A DNA stretch of 64,000 bases, taken from positions 1,426,001-1,490,000 of the forward strand of contig JAHLEZ010000013.1 in assembly GCA_020726505.1 (NCBI GenBank), in the 5' to 3' direction. The stretch is from Leptodontidium sp. MPI-SDFR-AT-0119. Taxonomy: Eukaryota; Ascomycota; Leotiomycetes; Helotiales; Leptodontidiaceae. The position numbers and the translations under genes are program-made. The notes beneath the pieces were generated by a model. It had not been told where the DNA came from and ran no database searches. It worked only from the letters and a program-made list of their open reading frames with translations. Shown here one piece after another: positions 13,801 through 24,971 of this stretch (its first letter is position 1; each line of letters begins with the position of its first letter).

Positions 13801-16105
13801 CTATTTAATTAGTAAAGTTGAGCGATATTACCGCCTACTACGCTGTGCCTATGAAATCGTTACAGAAGAGCACCTTAAATTAAGCGACAAAGACTAACTA
13901 TAAATAGTAGTAAAAGTAGTGAACGATATAATTAGACTTAACGGGCTTATCCCTATATTGCTTGTTTTTGGCGTATACCCTAGAATAACGGAGTTAGACC
14001 CCCTAAATCCGTTAGTCGAACAACGTGCGGCTATGATCAAGAAAGCTATAAAAGAGGTATAAAAAATTTATATTACGCGTAAAGTTAACGATACGTTAAC
14101 TATACGAAACGGCCCTAGAACTACTTATATTCACAGTCTCTACCTTAATAATTAAGTTCTAGTGTATTAAGAGGGTAAAGGATAAATAAGACCTTACGAT
14201 TTCTTAGGTATTAAGGGAGAATTATATAGGATTGACATAGGAAATAAGAGAATACGTACGTTCTAATTGACTATAGTTCGTCCCTTTAAGACAGACACCT
14301 TTAGCGTTAAATAATAAAAAGAAAACTTACTAGAGGATATTTATAAGTAATATTTAAGATCCCCGATTAGAAATACTACTGAAATAGTACTGAATTTACC
14401 TTAAATCGCTATTTAAATTCTATTTACGAAATACTTACTAGATTTACTAACTATTAATGACGATTACGATATTAAAGTGTTTTTAACTAAGAAGGAAACA
14501 AAGGACCGGGAGATATTTATTAAACTTCGTGCTAAAGGGAAGATTATAGCGTTTAGGCTGCTATTTTAGTAGTCCCGAAGGACGAAATACGAAGTACTTA
14601 TTAAAAGGGGTGTTTTTGTGCTTATTTATAAGGACGACCCTAAAGTGAGAGGCCACCGCATTTTTAAGTCAAGAATAATAGACGAAGTCAAAGGCAAGGA
14701 GACGTTAACTTTATATAAGAAGTCAAGACTAGTAATTTAGTACTTTAACGACAAAGGGAAGAGAGAAATACTGACTTAGTCTCTAATAATCTAACGATCT
14801 AGCTAACGGTTACTTATATTTTTGGCCGCTATTGTCAAGTACCTAAATCGCCTCCGAAACTAGTCCGAATCCTATTTAGCTATTAGGGACATCACTTAAG
14901 CTTACGTCTAAGTAGAAATAAGGCTTCTCTGAGACATTTTTGTATAGTTACTAGAAGAGATCGCAGGAGATTTCCCTCTTAGTATAATATTTATAGTAGT
15001 ACTACTATTATATAGTATACTTGAGTCCGGAAACTATTAGTTTAATATATACTACAAATATTATATAGAGAACTTACAAATAGAGACATTAATATATAAC
15101 TTATACTTACTAATTAGTACTAAAGAAAGCCATGACTTTAGAGTCGTAGGAATATAAATAGACGACACGTTAATTCTAGGAGATAAGGACTTCTTAGTAA
15201 GAGAGTAAAATGAGATCACTAAGGCCGGTTTTCTGACGAAGCCGATACAAGTACTACTCCCTACTAAAACTATTACGTTTAATAGGTGTACTATCTCTAT
15301 AGACGGGGACAACCTTTATATATTATAGAAGAGTTAAGGAGTAAGGCTAGAGTTAGTCGACGTAGGAAAAGAAGACTATAAGAAGGCTTATAGAGAGTAA
15401 CGAGCTCGTGCGGCTTACCTTATTACTATTTATTAGCCGGAAGTAACATTTGATCTCTTAGTCGTAGCGCAACACTAGGATCCGACGGAGGACGACGTTA
15501 AGGCCTTAAACCTACGCCTTAAATGGCAAATAGACAACTTAGAGAGGGGACTTCGATACGTACTAATTGACTTACGGTCCGCGAAAGTCTACGTTTTTAT
15601 AGACGGTTCTTTTACTAATAATAAAGACCTGAGTTCACAGATAAGTTTCGTATTAGTAATTAGTGCCGAAACAGTGGGGGATACGCAATTTACTTTAACT
15701 AGTAATATTATACATATTAGCTTAATAAAATGTAAGAGAGTAACTCGTGTAGTGCTCGTATTAGAGTTATATATTATAATAGCTAGCATCGATATATTAA
15801 TCTCCTTAGGTACGACTATTAATATAGTAATTAACAAACTTAGTATCTTACGTCTTCTTATTATTATTTACACGGATTCTTTATCCCTTTATAAGTGTAT
15901 TGTCAAGCTTAGTACGACGAAAGAGAAGCGCCTAATAATCGATATTATAGCTATTCGTTAATTATACGAGCGTAGAGAGCTGACGGAGGTTCGATGGATT
16001 AATAGCGCTAATAATCTTACTGACGCTATAACGAAGAGTACTCTGAATAAGGCTCTTCGGGATTTTATTGACACTAATATCCTTACTGTTAAAATAAAGG
16101 GTTAA
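10892..16105 (+). pseudogene. Copia A gag-pol relic
   Basis: The reading starts at an ATG (MADTSAEPELTLETF) about 320 bp after the 5' LTR. It continues as gag to about 12900, then protease with the active-site motif LLIDTGAS near 12920-12945. Integrase follows, with RRFGHP in the zinc region near 13345 and a D-D-E core at 13500-14090. RT spans roughly 14500-15330, with DITQAYVQ near 14890 and the catalytic pair intact as IQIDDTLILG near 15158. RNase H runs from about 15590 (VFIDGSF) to the end (TEVRWIN, DAITKS). Stops at former Gln and Trp codons break the frame throughout. This is non-functional, but it is the best-preserved pol in the window. Confidence 0.9.
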
Positions 16106-16402
16106 GTTCAACGGTTAACCGGAGTTAATTTAGACTAGTAACGGAGGGGTTTCTTACACTCGTTGATTTTTTTTTGTACATTTCCTTATAACGCTTATTT
16201 TGTTAATTTATCACTTGCGATTATTTTTATATTTAGTTAATTTGCGAAGTTAGAAACACACTTGATTTGGTTCTAAACACCCTCTAATTTAAAGTACTAA
16301 CGGGCGGCCTTACGACGACACTTTAATAGGGATAAACCGCCGGTTTTACTATAAGGGGCTACTCCTGTATAGTAGTATAAAGAAAGTGCCGCCATAAAGA
16401 AC

Positions 16403-17160
16403 TTACCACGAAGCTAATCCGAAATAGGGCCGAATCCCTTACTTATAGATATCTAGAAGAGGTTCCTCGTCCTCCTCTTCCGCGCTATAGCGGCGACTTC
16501 GGCGGAGACGCTTAATAGGAGTATCGTCCTCACCGCCGTCCTCCCTACCACGCTTAGTGGCGGCAGAGGAGACGACGGTGAGGAGCCGGTTTAAGACTAG
16601 TACCGTCTCTTACGGTAAAGTGTTAATACTTGGGAGTCTCAGTATTAAAAAGGGATGAGGGGGTTAACTTATTACTTGCGAGCTAGCTAAGCCAGCGATT
16701 TCCCGGCGTATAGCGCGCGTTTCCTCTAATAACGCTAGCGACAACTCCCTAGTAGTCTTTAGTGCGCTAGTAGCGGCGACTAATAATGCCGAATTAATTA
16801 ATTCAGCGGCAATAACGATAGCTTCTTTATCTTTTGCTTTAAGGGTAGTAACTAGACGAAGGTATTCTTCGGCGACAAACCACGGAATCTATTATATATT
16901 AGTAACTATACATCTAGAGTACTTTCGGCGAGGATTCGGATACGATTTAGAATAGGGAAAAGAAATAAGAATACTTACTGAGTTATATCAGGACTTCTTC
17001 TCTACGTAATACGCGTATTTCTTACTCTTGGGATTATTAAAGGCACATTTGTGAGACGGATTCTTTACGAGGAGGCGGACGCACTAAATGTAGTATTTGC
17101 AGTAGGCGAGGTCGAGCGCTCTTGTGAGTATTAGTATAGGCACTATTTTTAGTTAATATA
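16403..17160 (-). pseudogene. Antisense cysteine-rich accessory ORF of Copia A, spliced
   Basis: Between the end of pol and the 3' LTR, the strand opposite to the element reads as protein. Exon a (to 16979) has a Cys/His-rich motif: CKYY, then C six residues on, HKCAFNN and KKYAYYVEKK, where several Tyr probably replace Cys through RIP. A 90-bp GT-AG intron (16889-16978; GTAAGT donor, TACTAAT near the AATAG acceptor) joins in phase. Exon b is helical and Ala/Leu-rich (AAELINSALLVAATSALKTT). It continues through RIP-type stops into a tail with TKRGREDGGEDD, PIKRLRRSRR and EEEDEEP, which look like nuclear-localisation and acidic segments. An upstream exon near 17400-17490 is possible. The same region, with the same donor, occurs in copy 2 (49510-50160). 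It is probably a DNA- or nucleic-acid-binding protein, by inference. I know no name for it. Confidence 0.55.
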
Positions 17161-17590
17161 CTATTTCCCTACCGAACTATCTCTAAAGAGTATATTTACT
17201 TTTAGATTGTCTATTTAATTTAATATAATCTTCTTAGAAATATTAGTTTTTGAGCTATATTAAGCGAATTAGAGAGATCGGAAAGTAATATACGTACAGT
17301 AGTTATATATGTATTAGCTAAAGGAGACTCCAAATCTTTAAGAGAAAGCGACATATATATATCTATCACGTTATATAATACTAAGGGTTCCTATTGTTAT
17401 TAGTTCTCGCTTAGCTTCGTTATTACGTCTCGCTATATTCGGACCCCTTTCGGGACACTTTCGGGACACTATTAGGTCGGGATTAGACGCTGTTAGATAC
17501 TTTGTCATTTTATTTGTTATTTCTTATATATTACTAGTTGTTTACTTTTACGTGTGTTAGAAATGGTTTTTCTAAAAGAAGTTTTGCCTG

Positions 17591-17846
17591 TGTTAGTCCA
17601 CAGGTCCTTACATAAGTATACTTCGGTCTGGAAAGGTGGGTGCGGGTCAAAGTCAGGGGTTAGAGCTTAGCCGGACTGGTTTCGGTGGAGATTTGGTGGG
17701 GTTTCGTAGTATATAGTCTGGCTCTCCTCGCACTCTCTTAGAATATACACAGATTTTAAACTATATATTTATTACTCTGTCGCTATACTCGCATTGGAAT
17801 ATATTCACACATGCGGCGTGGTACATAAACCGGTACTGCACCGACA
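17591..17846 (+). repeat. 3' LTR of Copia A copy 1
   Basis: A 256-bp LTR, TGTTAG to CCGACA, followed by TAAAG. It keeps several CA and TG dinucleotides that are TA in the 5' LTR, so it is the less mutated of the pair. Confidence 0.92.
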
Positions 17847-17945
17847 TAAAGCGTTATCCTAAAGTATATTATCTAATAGAGGGTGGTGTTAAAACTTTAT
17901 AATAACGTAGATATTAAGGCCTAAAGCGTTATCCTAAAGTATATT
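17847..17945 (+). repeat. Remainder of the tandem duplication after Copia A
   Basis: The sequence contains TAAAGCGTTATCC, the rest of unit 1, then a full unit 2 beginning tctaatagagggtgg. With 10252-10314 it reconstructs two tandem copies of about 75 bp. Confidence 0.75.
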
Positions 17946-18260
17946 ATCGAGGAGCTTTAGGTCGATCACGGCCGTATTCATACTTTTTACTTCTTTTTAT
18001 ATAGCTTTACCTTTGTTTTTATGTATTATAAGTACAACGGTGTTAAGCGATTTAGCGTTAGTAATAGATTTAGAGTTATTATTATTAGCTTTAATAATTT
18101 TAGTAATTACGATATACTTCTATTCTTCTTCAGTTATAGCTGTCTTAAGCTTCTTAAAGACTATAGTGTCTAACTTCTTGCGGGTTATAATTACTTCGTT
18201 AACGTTTAGTATATACTTTATACTCTTAGTAGTTGTTTTATTAATTATATAACGTAGTCT
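17946..18260. other. AT-rich spacer
   Basis: An open 79-codon frame at 18013-18252 is almost entirely Leu, Ile, Val and Ser. It looks like a compositional artefact of T-rich DNA rather than a gene. Nothing else is seen. Confidence 0.45.
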
Positions 18261-18269
18261 CTAATACTT

Positions 18270-18965
18270 AAGTGGCTTAAAGAAGTACTTACTATTTATA
18301 TTACATAAGTATAAGTTACTTTAGCCACGAGAGCGAGATTTATTAAAGCTTACGCCCGACGTACTATTATTTATTTCTTTAAAGGTTAAGTATTAATCGC
18401 CACCCCCTCCTTAACGCCTAGGCTTCTTAAATATAATATACTCTTAGTCTATATTAAGGAGTACTTAAATATAGTCGTTAAAAGTAAAACTATATTCCTT
18501 TTTAACTTAGTTATTATATATAACTGTGTTAAGGATAAGATTTGCCTAATTAAAGTATATATATAAGCTCTTACAATACGTAGTTACTTCTTTAGAGTTA
18601 CAGTGCCCTTAACTTTAAGTATATTATACACTTTAGTATTTTTATAAGCCTTTAAAAAGTCTTTTATTTATTAGTTAACGTTGACTTTTCTTTTATATGC
18701 CTTCTTTAAAACCTTCTTATATTTTGTGACTATTATTATAAAGACTAACGATTTTAATAGTATTATATTACGCTAAAGTGTACTAATTAACGTTTATAAA
18801 CTTAAGTCGCTCTTACCGGCTAGTTCCTTAATTATAAAGTCTAAAAGCGAATCGTCTACTGTTTTAGAGAACTAGTTATATAAAGTTATATACTTATTAT
18901 TTTGGCTCGTTTATTTAGTAAGTGTGTACTAGTACTCCTTAGCTTATATTACGTAAATTAGTTAT
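18270..18965 (-). pseudogene. Unclassified coding relic, reverse strand
   Basis: Ignoring RIP-like stops, the reverse strand reads as continuous protein with SLLDFIIKELAGKSDLSL, KYKKVLKKAYKRK, LYLRSLGVKEGVAINT and LINLALVAKVTYTYV. The even composition and basic helices indicate former coding, probably from a repeat. I do not recognise the domain. Confidence 0.35.
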
Positions 18966-20265
18966 ATCTTTATAATTATCAAGTAAGGAGGTGTAAAGGT
19001 AGTGGTTCCCACTCCATTTACTATGCCTAAATAGGATTAGTCTAAGACGTTACGAGAGACGTAATAGCCTCGGTAGAGCTCGGTAACGCTCGGGAGCTCG
19101 GCAGGGCTCGAGCTGAGCGCTTTACGCTATATACCCACTTAGTATTCGACTAAGTGAGGCTGTGTAGCGCTAATACGTAATACGTATGTAACGTTACAAC
19201 GCTACTACGTAATACGTACGCAACGTATACGTCATGTAATTAAGTCTAATTAAGAATAGCCTAGACGATGTCGAAGATATAAGGAGAGCTACCTTCCCTC
19301 GGGGAAAGGGCTCTTCACTTCGATATTCGCGTTAATAGAGAGTATTATCACTTGATCCCGGTACTGCTCGCTTACGGAAACCCGTGCTATTACAGGAGGT
19401 AAACTAGCTTCTTTTAAACTTATCCCTTTTATCTAAGTATTTATTAATAGCTCTGGGGTTAGTATAGCCCACGTATTATTAGACGACTTAGGCGTTAAAG
19501 ATGATTATCAGTTTATTACTTTTTAAGCTGTAACATTAGCGTAATACTATCTTAATTAAGTCTTTGTAACCTCTTATACGGTGCTTTTAAGTGTTAGAGC
19601 CTTAGGTCAGAGGTTTAGAATATAGCCTATTATAAAAGCGTTAAGGTCTATTATATTTAATACACTTATAAAACTAATATAAAAATTCAAGCGCAAATAC
19701 TATGTCGCTTAATCCTTCCGCGCGTTTAAATTATAATCCGCGGGTAACTTTAGAAGCGACATTATTAGTTTGAGGTATACTAATAATAATAATCTTAAAG
19801 AGGTTTAGTAGTTTGAGAGTTGTCGACGAGTTTAAGGGTTACGATGGCCTTTAAAAACAGTAGTATAAAACCTTTATATGTCTCTGTGAAGCCACGTCGG
19901 CATATACATGCGACTGAGAAGCTTTTACAGCTTACGGGGCTTATAACTATCGTGCAAATATACCTTAAGGCTCCACAGAGGCTAATATTAATTGATTGAA
20001 GGGTGCACAGTTGCGTATTAGACTGTTTTTTTATTTTATTATCTACGTATAGTGTATTCGAGCTCCCTGAATATGGAACTCGCGGGCGCTTTGGCCATGG
20101 TGCCTTTGATTGGGCTCGCTTAGCCGGCCTACCATAACCTACACGACAGGGTAGTATTAATTGCTTTACCTTTATAATTAAAAGCTTTACCCTTAAGATA
20201 AAAGGCTTAATCGAGGGTTGTAACACCCCTAAGGTTGTAAGTTTAATAGCTTCTATAAAACTCAT
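18966..20265. other. AT-rich DNA with a mixed-composition patch; weak ORF
   Basis: Stretches near 19060-19200, 19280-19400 and 20060-20150 are less AT-rich than the rest. A 156-codon reverse-strand frame (19795-20265) contains a basic segment, GRPAKRAQSKAPWPKRPR, but no domain I recognise. Plus-strand frames are equally unconvincing. I treat it as unclassified debris. Confidence 0.3.
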
Positions 20266-20913
20266 TACTTAACTTAGTTGTTCCTTTTCTAAGGTACTAC
20301 TTGTTATTAATTCTAGTATATTAAGTACGCTTAGTCAATTAATTATATTAATTTTAACGTCCTAAGGCTCCTCTTCTTTTTTTAGTATTTTAGTAATATT
20401 TCTTAATATTAAGCGCAGTTAACTAATTACTTTCTTTACGTTTAAAAAGCCTAAATAAAAGAGGGATTCGTTAAAAGAAATATTCTAAGTTACTATTACA
20501 CGTTTTAATTAATGTACTTAAATCTTATATATATTAAACGAGACGTATCCTATTAAGTATCTAAGGTGTACTCTTAGGTTAACTTTAAATACTTTCTTTT
20601 ATTAAAAAGCCTCTCGATCTTTAATTATAAAGTAGGCTTTATAATCGTATACTCATATGTTACTTTAGTTAAGTCGTATATTAATATTAAGCCTTTAGTT
20701 TAACTTAAGGTCGTAATACTAAAAATATTACTTAAACTAAGTATAGAAAATCTTATTTAGACTCTTAAAGCCCTTTCGAGTAATTAGACTTATGTTATAA
20801 AAAGTAATTACCGCTATAATTACTTTTATTTAAAGTTCCTCTAATAAGCTTACTAAAAAGCGTATCTTAATAAACTTTTCGATGATTTATTTACTTACGC
20901 GCTTAATTCCTCT
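20266..20913. other. Old dispersed repeat
   Basis: Very AT-rich. The part around 20540-20720 resembles 8860-9010, which indicates an old, heavily mutated repeat family. No protein family could be read on either strand. Confidence 0.4.
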
Positions 20914-21066
20914 ATTAAGGTAATATATATATAAGTACCCTTAATATTAATACTATTTTTATATACTACTTTTTATACTTAATTAATTTATTAAGGTAAT
21001 ATATATATAAGTATCCTTAATATTAATACTATTTTTTATATACTACTTTTTATACTTAATTAATTT
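20914..21066 (+). repeat. Tandem duplication of a 76-bp unit
   Basis: Two consecutive near-identical copies (20914-20989 and 20990-21066), each starting attaaggtaatatatata. They differ by a C/T change and a one-base T-run difference. Confidence 0.9.
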
Positions 21067-21224
21067 ATTAATTCTTATAACTAAAGTATTATTATTTTAG
21101 CGTATTTTATAAATTAAGAGTTTAAATTAACGTCTCGTTTACGCCTTAAACGGTTTAAGAGCTTCTAAGATAACGATTCACCTTTTATTTTTTTATGAGT
21201 TATTTATAAAATTTCTTATTATAT

Positions 21225-21871
21225 TAGTCTTTATGGGGTAGATTATTGCGTAGCTTTGGTAAATGGAACTACCGTCACTCCTTTGACTACTACCAGGGCC
21301 CCCCCACAGGATCGACAGCTATGGCGACTTCAAGTTCGACATCTAAGCAGACTTCTTCTTCCTCAACGACGATAACTGCGACTTCGACGGGAGTTACTGC
21401 TCCTGGACCTACGCAGGCTGGTATCATCAGCACTTGTAACAAATTCGCAGAATCCATCTCGGGCCTTGGATGCTATGATTTCGCGGTAGCAGAAGGCATT
21501 ACTCCCGCCCAGTTGTACGCGTGGAATACTATTCTAGGTGTAGATGGTGCTGATTGCGGGCCGAACTATGGGCGGACGAGTATTATTGCGTAGGAGTCTC
21601 GGGGTCGAGCACAACAACATCGACATTGTCAACAGTTGCGTCAACGACAACGTCGGTCACTGCAGCTGGTCCTACGCAATCCAGGATTATCAGTACTTGT
21701 AACAAGTTTGCGGAGTCCATTTCTGGTCTTGGGTGTTATGACTTCGCGGTCGCGGAGGGCATCACACCGGCGCAGTTGTATACGTGGAACACGATTCTGG
21801 GAGTTGATGGCGCGGACTGTGGTGCTGAGCTTTGGGCGGATGAGTGGTATTGTGTCGGGGTATCTAGTTGA
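21225..21871 (+). pseudogene. LysM-domain protein, 5'-truncated and frameshifted
   Basis: LysM proteins bind chitin or related glycans; secreted fungal ones often shield chitin from plant receptors. Two complete LysM units are visible: IISTCNKFAESISGLGCYDF with GITPAQLYAWN and DCG at about 21420-21600, and again at about 21680-21860 ending WADEWYCVGVSS before TGA. A Ser/Thr linker separates them, and the tail of an earlier unit (DYCVALVNGTT) begins at the AT-rich boundary. Frame is lost twice, at a C7 run (21299-21305) where one base is missing and near 21558-21561, where GGTGCT of unit 2 corresponds to GGGCC in unit 1. No signal peptide remains. CA and TG dinucleotides are normal here, so RIP is not the cause of death. 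Confidence 0.82.
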
Positions 21872-21913
21872 TACTTTCGTGACACATCGCGTGGACTATA
21901 ATGTAATGCTCAC

Positions 21914-22982
21914 CTACTCTCTGATTTTAATCGGCCTTGCGTGCGCTCCCTCGCCATACGTTCTTCGCACCCAGTCCTTCGCAGCTTCCTTGATTCTCGC
22001 TTCCTCGGCTTCCATATCCGCACCCTCTGCTTCGTCTTTCATCTCTTTCCATGGGACCAATGCAGCCTTGAATTCCTCTTCGTGAAAGTTGTCTGGCCAT
22101 CCGTAGTTCAAAAGCATCTGTCTTACCTCTTTGCCCTGCAAAACCAGTGTCAGCAATCTCTATGCAGCCCAATCGCTCTGGTCCCACAACCAAATCCAGA
22201 GAATTGATAATTGATGTGTCGATGCGACACTCAACTCTCAGCCAGCGAGACAGGGGTACTTCACTTCTTCTTCTCCGCCCATTTCCCCTTCATCTCCAAA
22301 CCACCAATTTCCATGCCTATAATCAGGTACTATGACCAGATCTCTATAATACGCAACCCACTTCTTGAGAACATTGGGAGCGGGCCCGGACGGGAAATGG
22401 CGATAGTAACCTTCATGGGTGTCGGGAGGAGCTTCGGGGAGGTCATATCGAGCGCTAAAATAATCGACCTCAAATATCTCGTCTAGGGTACGTCAACACG
22501 AATAATCATCAATAACAGATAAATAATAGCTTACTAGTTTTACAATCTAAGATTAGAACATATCCACCATGATTGGCGGAAGTGAGGGGTATACACCATG
22601 GCTCGATGTACTTCTCCTCAGGCTCCAGGAAGAACGGGTCGGTCCATGATTCGAGATGCATTCTTCGCTCGTTCTCTTCTTCGTCTTCCTCTTCCTCTTC
22701 ATCGGACTCCACAGTCTGTGCGTCCCTCAAATAGAGCATGTGAGACATATCAGGACCAATTTTCTCCTTGTCGGAATTGAAAAGGGGGAGTTTCGACAGG
22801 ACATTGACGGTCTCAGGATCCATACCAGCCTCAATCCAGGCATCGGTGTCAAATGATTGGAGAGTGTGGGGTCCGTAACTGATATTGAATTCTTCGGGCA
22901 GGCTTTGGAAGCGCAAAATCAGGGTGTACATTTCGCTGAGTAGAGAAACGATCTCGTCGCTGTTGAAGGGTGGCGGTACCAT
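21914..22982 (-). CDS. Conserved fungal protein of unknown function, three exons
   Basis: Exons are 22535-22982, 22265-22482 and 21914-22135, with GT-AG introns of 52 bp (22483-22534; GTAAGC/CCTAG) and 129 bp (22136-22264; GTGAAG/TGCAG). Phases close exactly to 295 codons plus stop. The protein is acidic, with an Asp/Glu tract (DEEEEEDEEENERR) in the first exon. It has conserved-looking stretches SYGPHTLQSFDTDAWIEAGM, WTDPFFLEPEEKYIEPWCIP, YRHFPSGPAPNVLKKWVAYY and LLNYGWPDNF. It is soluble, with no signal or membrane segment, and I assign no function. The ATG at 22982 is the first available. A further upstream stretch (ELLFPPRFTNTTST, about 23034-23092) reads like a lost N-terminal exon ending at GTAAGT, but no usable acceptor precedes 22982. 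The gene may therefore be 5'-damaged. Confidence 0.62.
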
Positions 22983-23092
22983 GATTCCAGTACAGCACTC
23001 AGTGATCAAGGACTAAGTGGTATACTGACTTACCAGGTCGTGGACGTTATGGGTCGATGTGGTGTTTGTGAATCGAGGAGGAAACAAGAGTT

Positions 23093-24860
23093 CTAAATTT
23101 TGTTAAAGTGTCGGCTAAGCGAGAGGGGTCATGTGATCGATCTAAGGAACCCCTTGCAAGTGGCGAAACTCGATATTGTGGTCAGTGCGCGCCTTGCTAG
23201 TAATCGAATATTTATATCAAATGATTATGGCATTTCGAGTACTGCATCGGATCAATCACAAGCAACCTTGGACGTGCGGACTAACAAGCATCTATCATGA
23301 ACGGCGCGTGATTCCTAATATCAAACTTTGCGCCAATTGACAATATTTATAAAAAAAACACCTTGGCCAAAGAAGTACCTTGAGATAGTTTCTCTTGACT
23401 ACATCGTCAATGAATTTAGAATTCTAAATGAAGGACAATATGTAAAAACACATACTATTGATTCATTTCTCCACCTTGTGGATTTTCTGGTTGAAAATTG
23501 AAAATGTAACTGATACTAAAAATGCACCGATGTCTCTTGGAGCTCGAGTCAAGCAAGAAGGGTTCAAGGGTACTACAGATATATGACAATCTTGATCCTG
23601 GCACCAAAATCTTCATATATCATTTGCAATTGAACACCCACTTCGAGCGCAAGTTGAGGCTCAAGAGTGGGAAGCTTCAGAAGGTGGCTCCTACAGTAGC
23701 GGCTTTGATTCGATTTATCGGGACATTGTCACGATTGCGATTGCACGAACGACCATATCGCTGGGAAATGAATTGTGGAACAAACTCGGATATCAATAGA
23801 AAACGAAAAGCGGCAAGAGAAGGTTATGCGAAGCTATCATGGTTTTAGGAGGAACGGGAAAAGTGAGATGTCCAGATATAGTTAATCTCATTTAGGGGCT
23901 CGCTTAAAAGCCCTTACAAGTAGCGGGCATTGGACCCATCAACACCTGAAGACTTTTGAGCCTCAACCCGAGACCAGAAAAAGTAGATAGGTTCCAGAAA
24001 ATATGGCAGCTTAAGGCTTGGGAGCTTTAACGGTGGGTACGGTGAAGTGCAATGATCGGCAACTTAATAAAGATAATCGAAGTGCTTCTGGGTTCCGAAA
24101 TCCGGCTCCTGTCCCGGGGAAACTTCTGGCGGGTCAAAATCTCCTCAGTCTGTGCTCGTATGTGATAGTATCTTAACACGACTAAGAGTATTTATTTATG
24201 CCATCACAATGATCATTCCCGGCTTGAAACCAAAGTCAGAGCTCCTCCTTTCCTGCTTGCTGAAACCTGATTAGGCGGGCATTGCGCTCGGCAAAGCTCA
24301 CAAATCTCTGCTGTAGCTCGAACCCGAAAGACCCTTAAAATGTCACACCATCTCAGAGGCTCTACTCTGATTGAAGAACTTTAGGAGGCGTTGTCTCCTT
24401 GACCTAGAAAGTCCCGATGTTCTAAAGTACGTGTGTCATCCTGCATAGTTCCGGCGGCAGCTAATGCACGAAGAAGAGGCTAGCTCACTTATCAGAAGAT
24501 CTTGAAAACGATATACTCGAGGCTCATAAGTGTCATGTCGAGTGATGGGCCGCTTGGTATCATCAACCCATCTTTAATTTATGGGAATTGTATATTATTC
24601 ATGTATGAATATTCAAAACAAAATGTTTCACCAAGGCCGATTAGCATCCTTCGTCTTGAAAACATGGTGCTCACGATAGCACGCTTATCATGCAAGCCCC
24701 TTTTTAGAGCGACCCGATCCAAATCGATGGAACGGAATAATGAAACAGATATCAATCATAGAGCTACAGAATTTGCCGAATAATTAGACTCAAGATCTGG
24801 AGATCTCTACGTCAGGCCTTCAGTGCGAGTCTGGCGTTTCCCTCTTAGTAGTCTGAGTCG
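23093..24860. other. Normal-composition DNA without a recognised gene
   Basis: Not RIP-like. Short plus-strand frames at 23522-23848 (108 codons, basic) and 24502-24783 (93 codons) show no family I know. At 23203-23345 there is a copy of the 5' region of the actin-like relic found at 24867-25020. Confidence 0.45.
23203..23345 (+). repeat. Duplicated 5' region of the actin-like gene, copy 1
   Basis: Words such as atatcaaatgattatggc, ggatcaatcacaagcaacct and tatcatgaacggcgcgtg align with 24875-24990 (atataaatgattatggcg, ggatcaatcacaggcaacct, aatcatggacggtgcgtg). The duplication covers an upstream region, the start codon and the first intron donor. The coding sequence does not continue. Confidence 0.7.
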
Positions 24861-24971
24861 AGTACTTATATAAATGATTATGGCGTCTCGAACTCTTGCA
24901 GCTTACACATCCTCAACCATTTTGGATCAATCACAGGCAACCTAGGACGTGTAAACCGACAATTATCAATC

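Larger units (their letters stand above)
10315..17846 (+). mobile_element. Complete Copia (Ty1) LTR retrotransposon, family A copy 1
   Basis: A 7,532-bp element bounded by two 256-bp LTRs (10315-10570 and 17591-17846) and flanked by the 5-bp duplication TAAAG. Internal order is gag, aspartic protease, integrase, reverse transcriptase, RNase H, which is diagnostic of Ty1/Copia. About 1.5 kb between the end of pol and the 3' LTR carries an antisense coding region. The LTR differences I can see are transitions, mostly CA to TA or TG to TA, so RIP struck after insertion. All sense ORFs carry stops. A second, truncated copy lies at 45704-50871. Confidence 0.93.

Noticed and set aside
15061..15837. 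Reverse-strand frames of 82-83 codons opposite Copia A RT and RNase H
   Set aside because: They are shadows of the sense pol frame. No conserved motif is seen, and the antisense ORF worth noting lies further downstream.
18013..18252. 79-codon hydrophobic frame that could suggest a membrane protein
   Set aside because: Composition is almost only Leu, Ile, Val and Ser as expected from T-rich DNA. The opposite strand nearby has a more protein-like reading.
23880..24170. Patch with short stems (ggctcgcttaaaagccc) considered as a tRNA gene
   Set aside because: No cloverleaf with a T-loop GTTCRA and matching acceptor stem could be formed.
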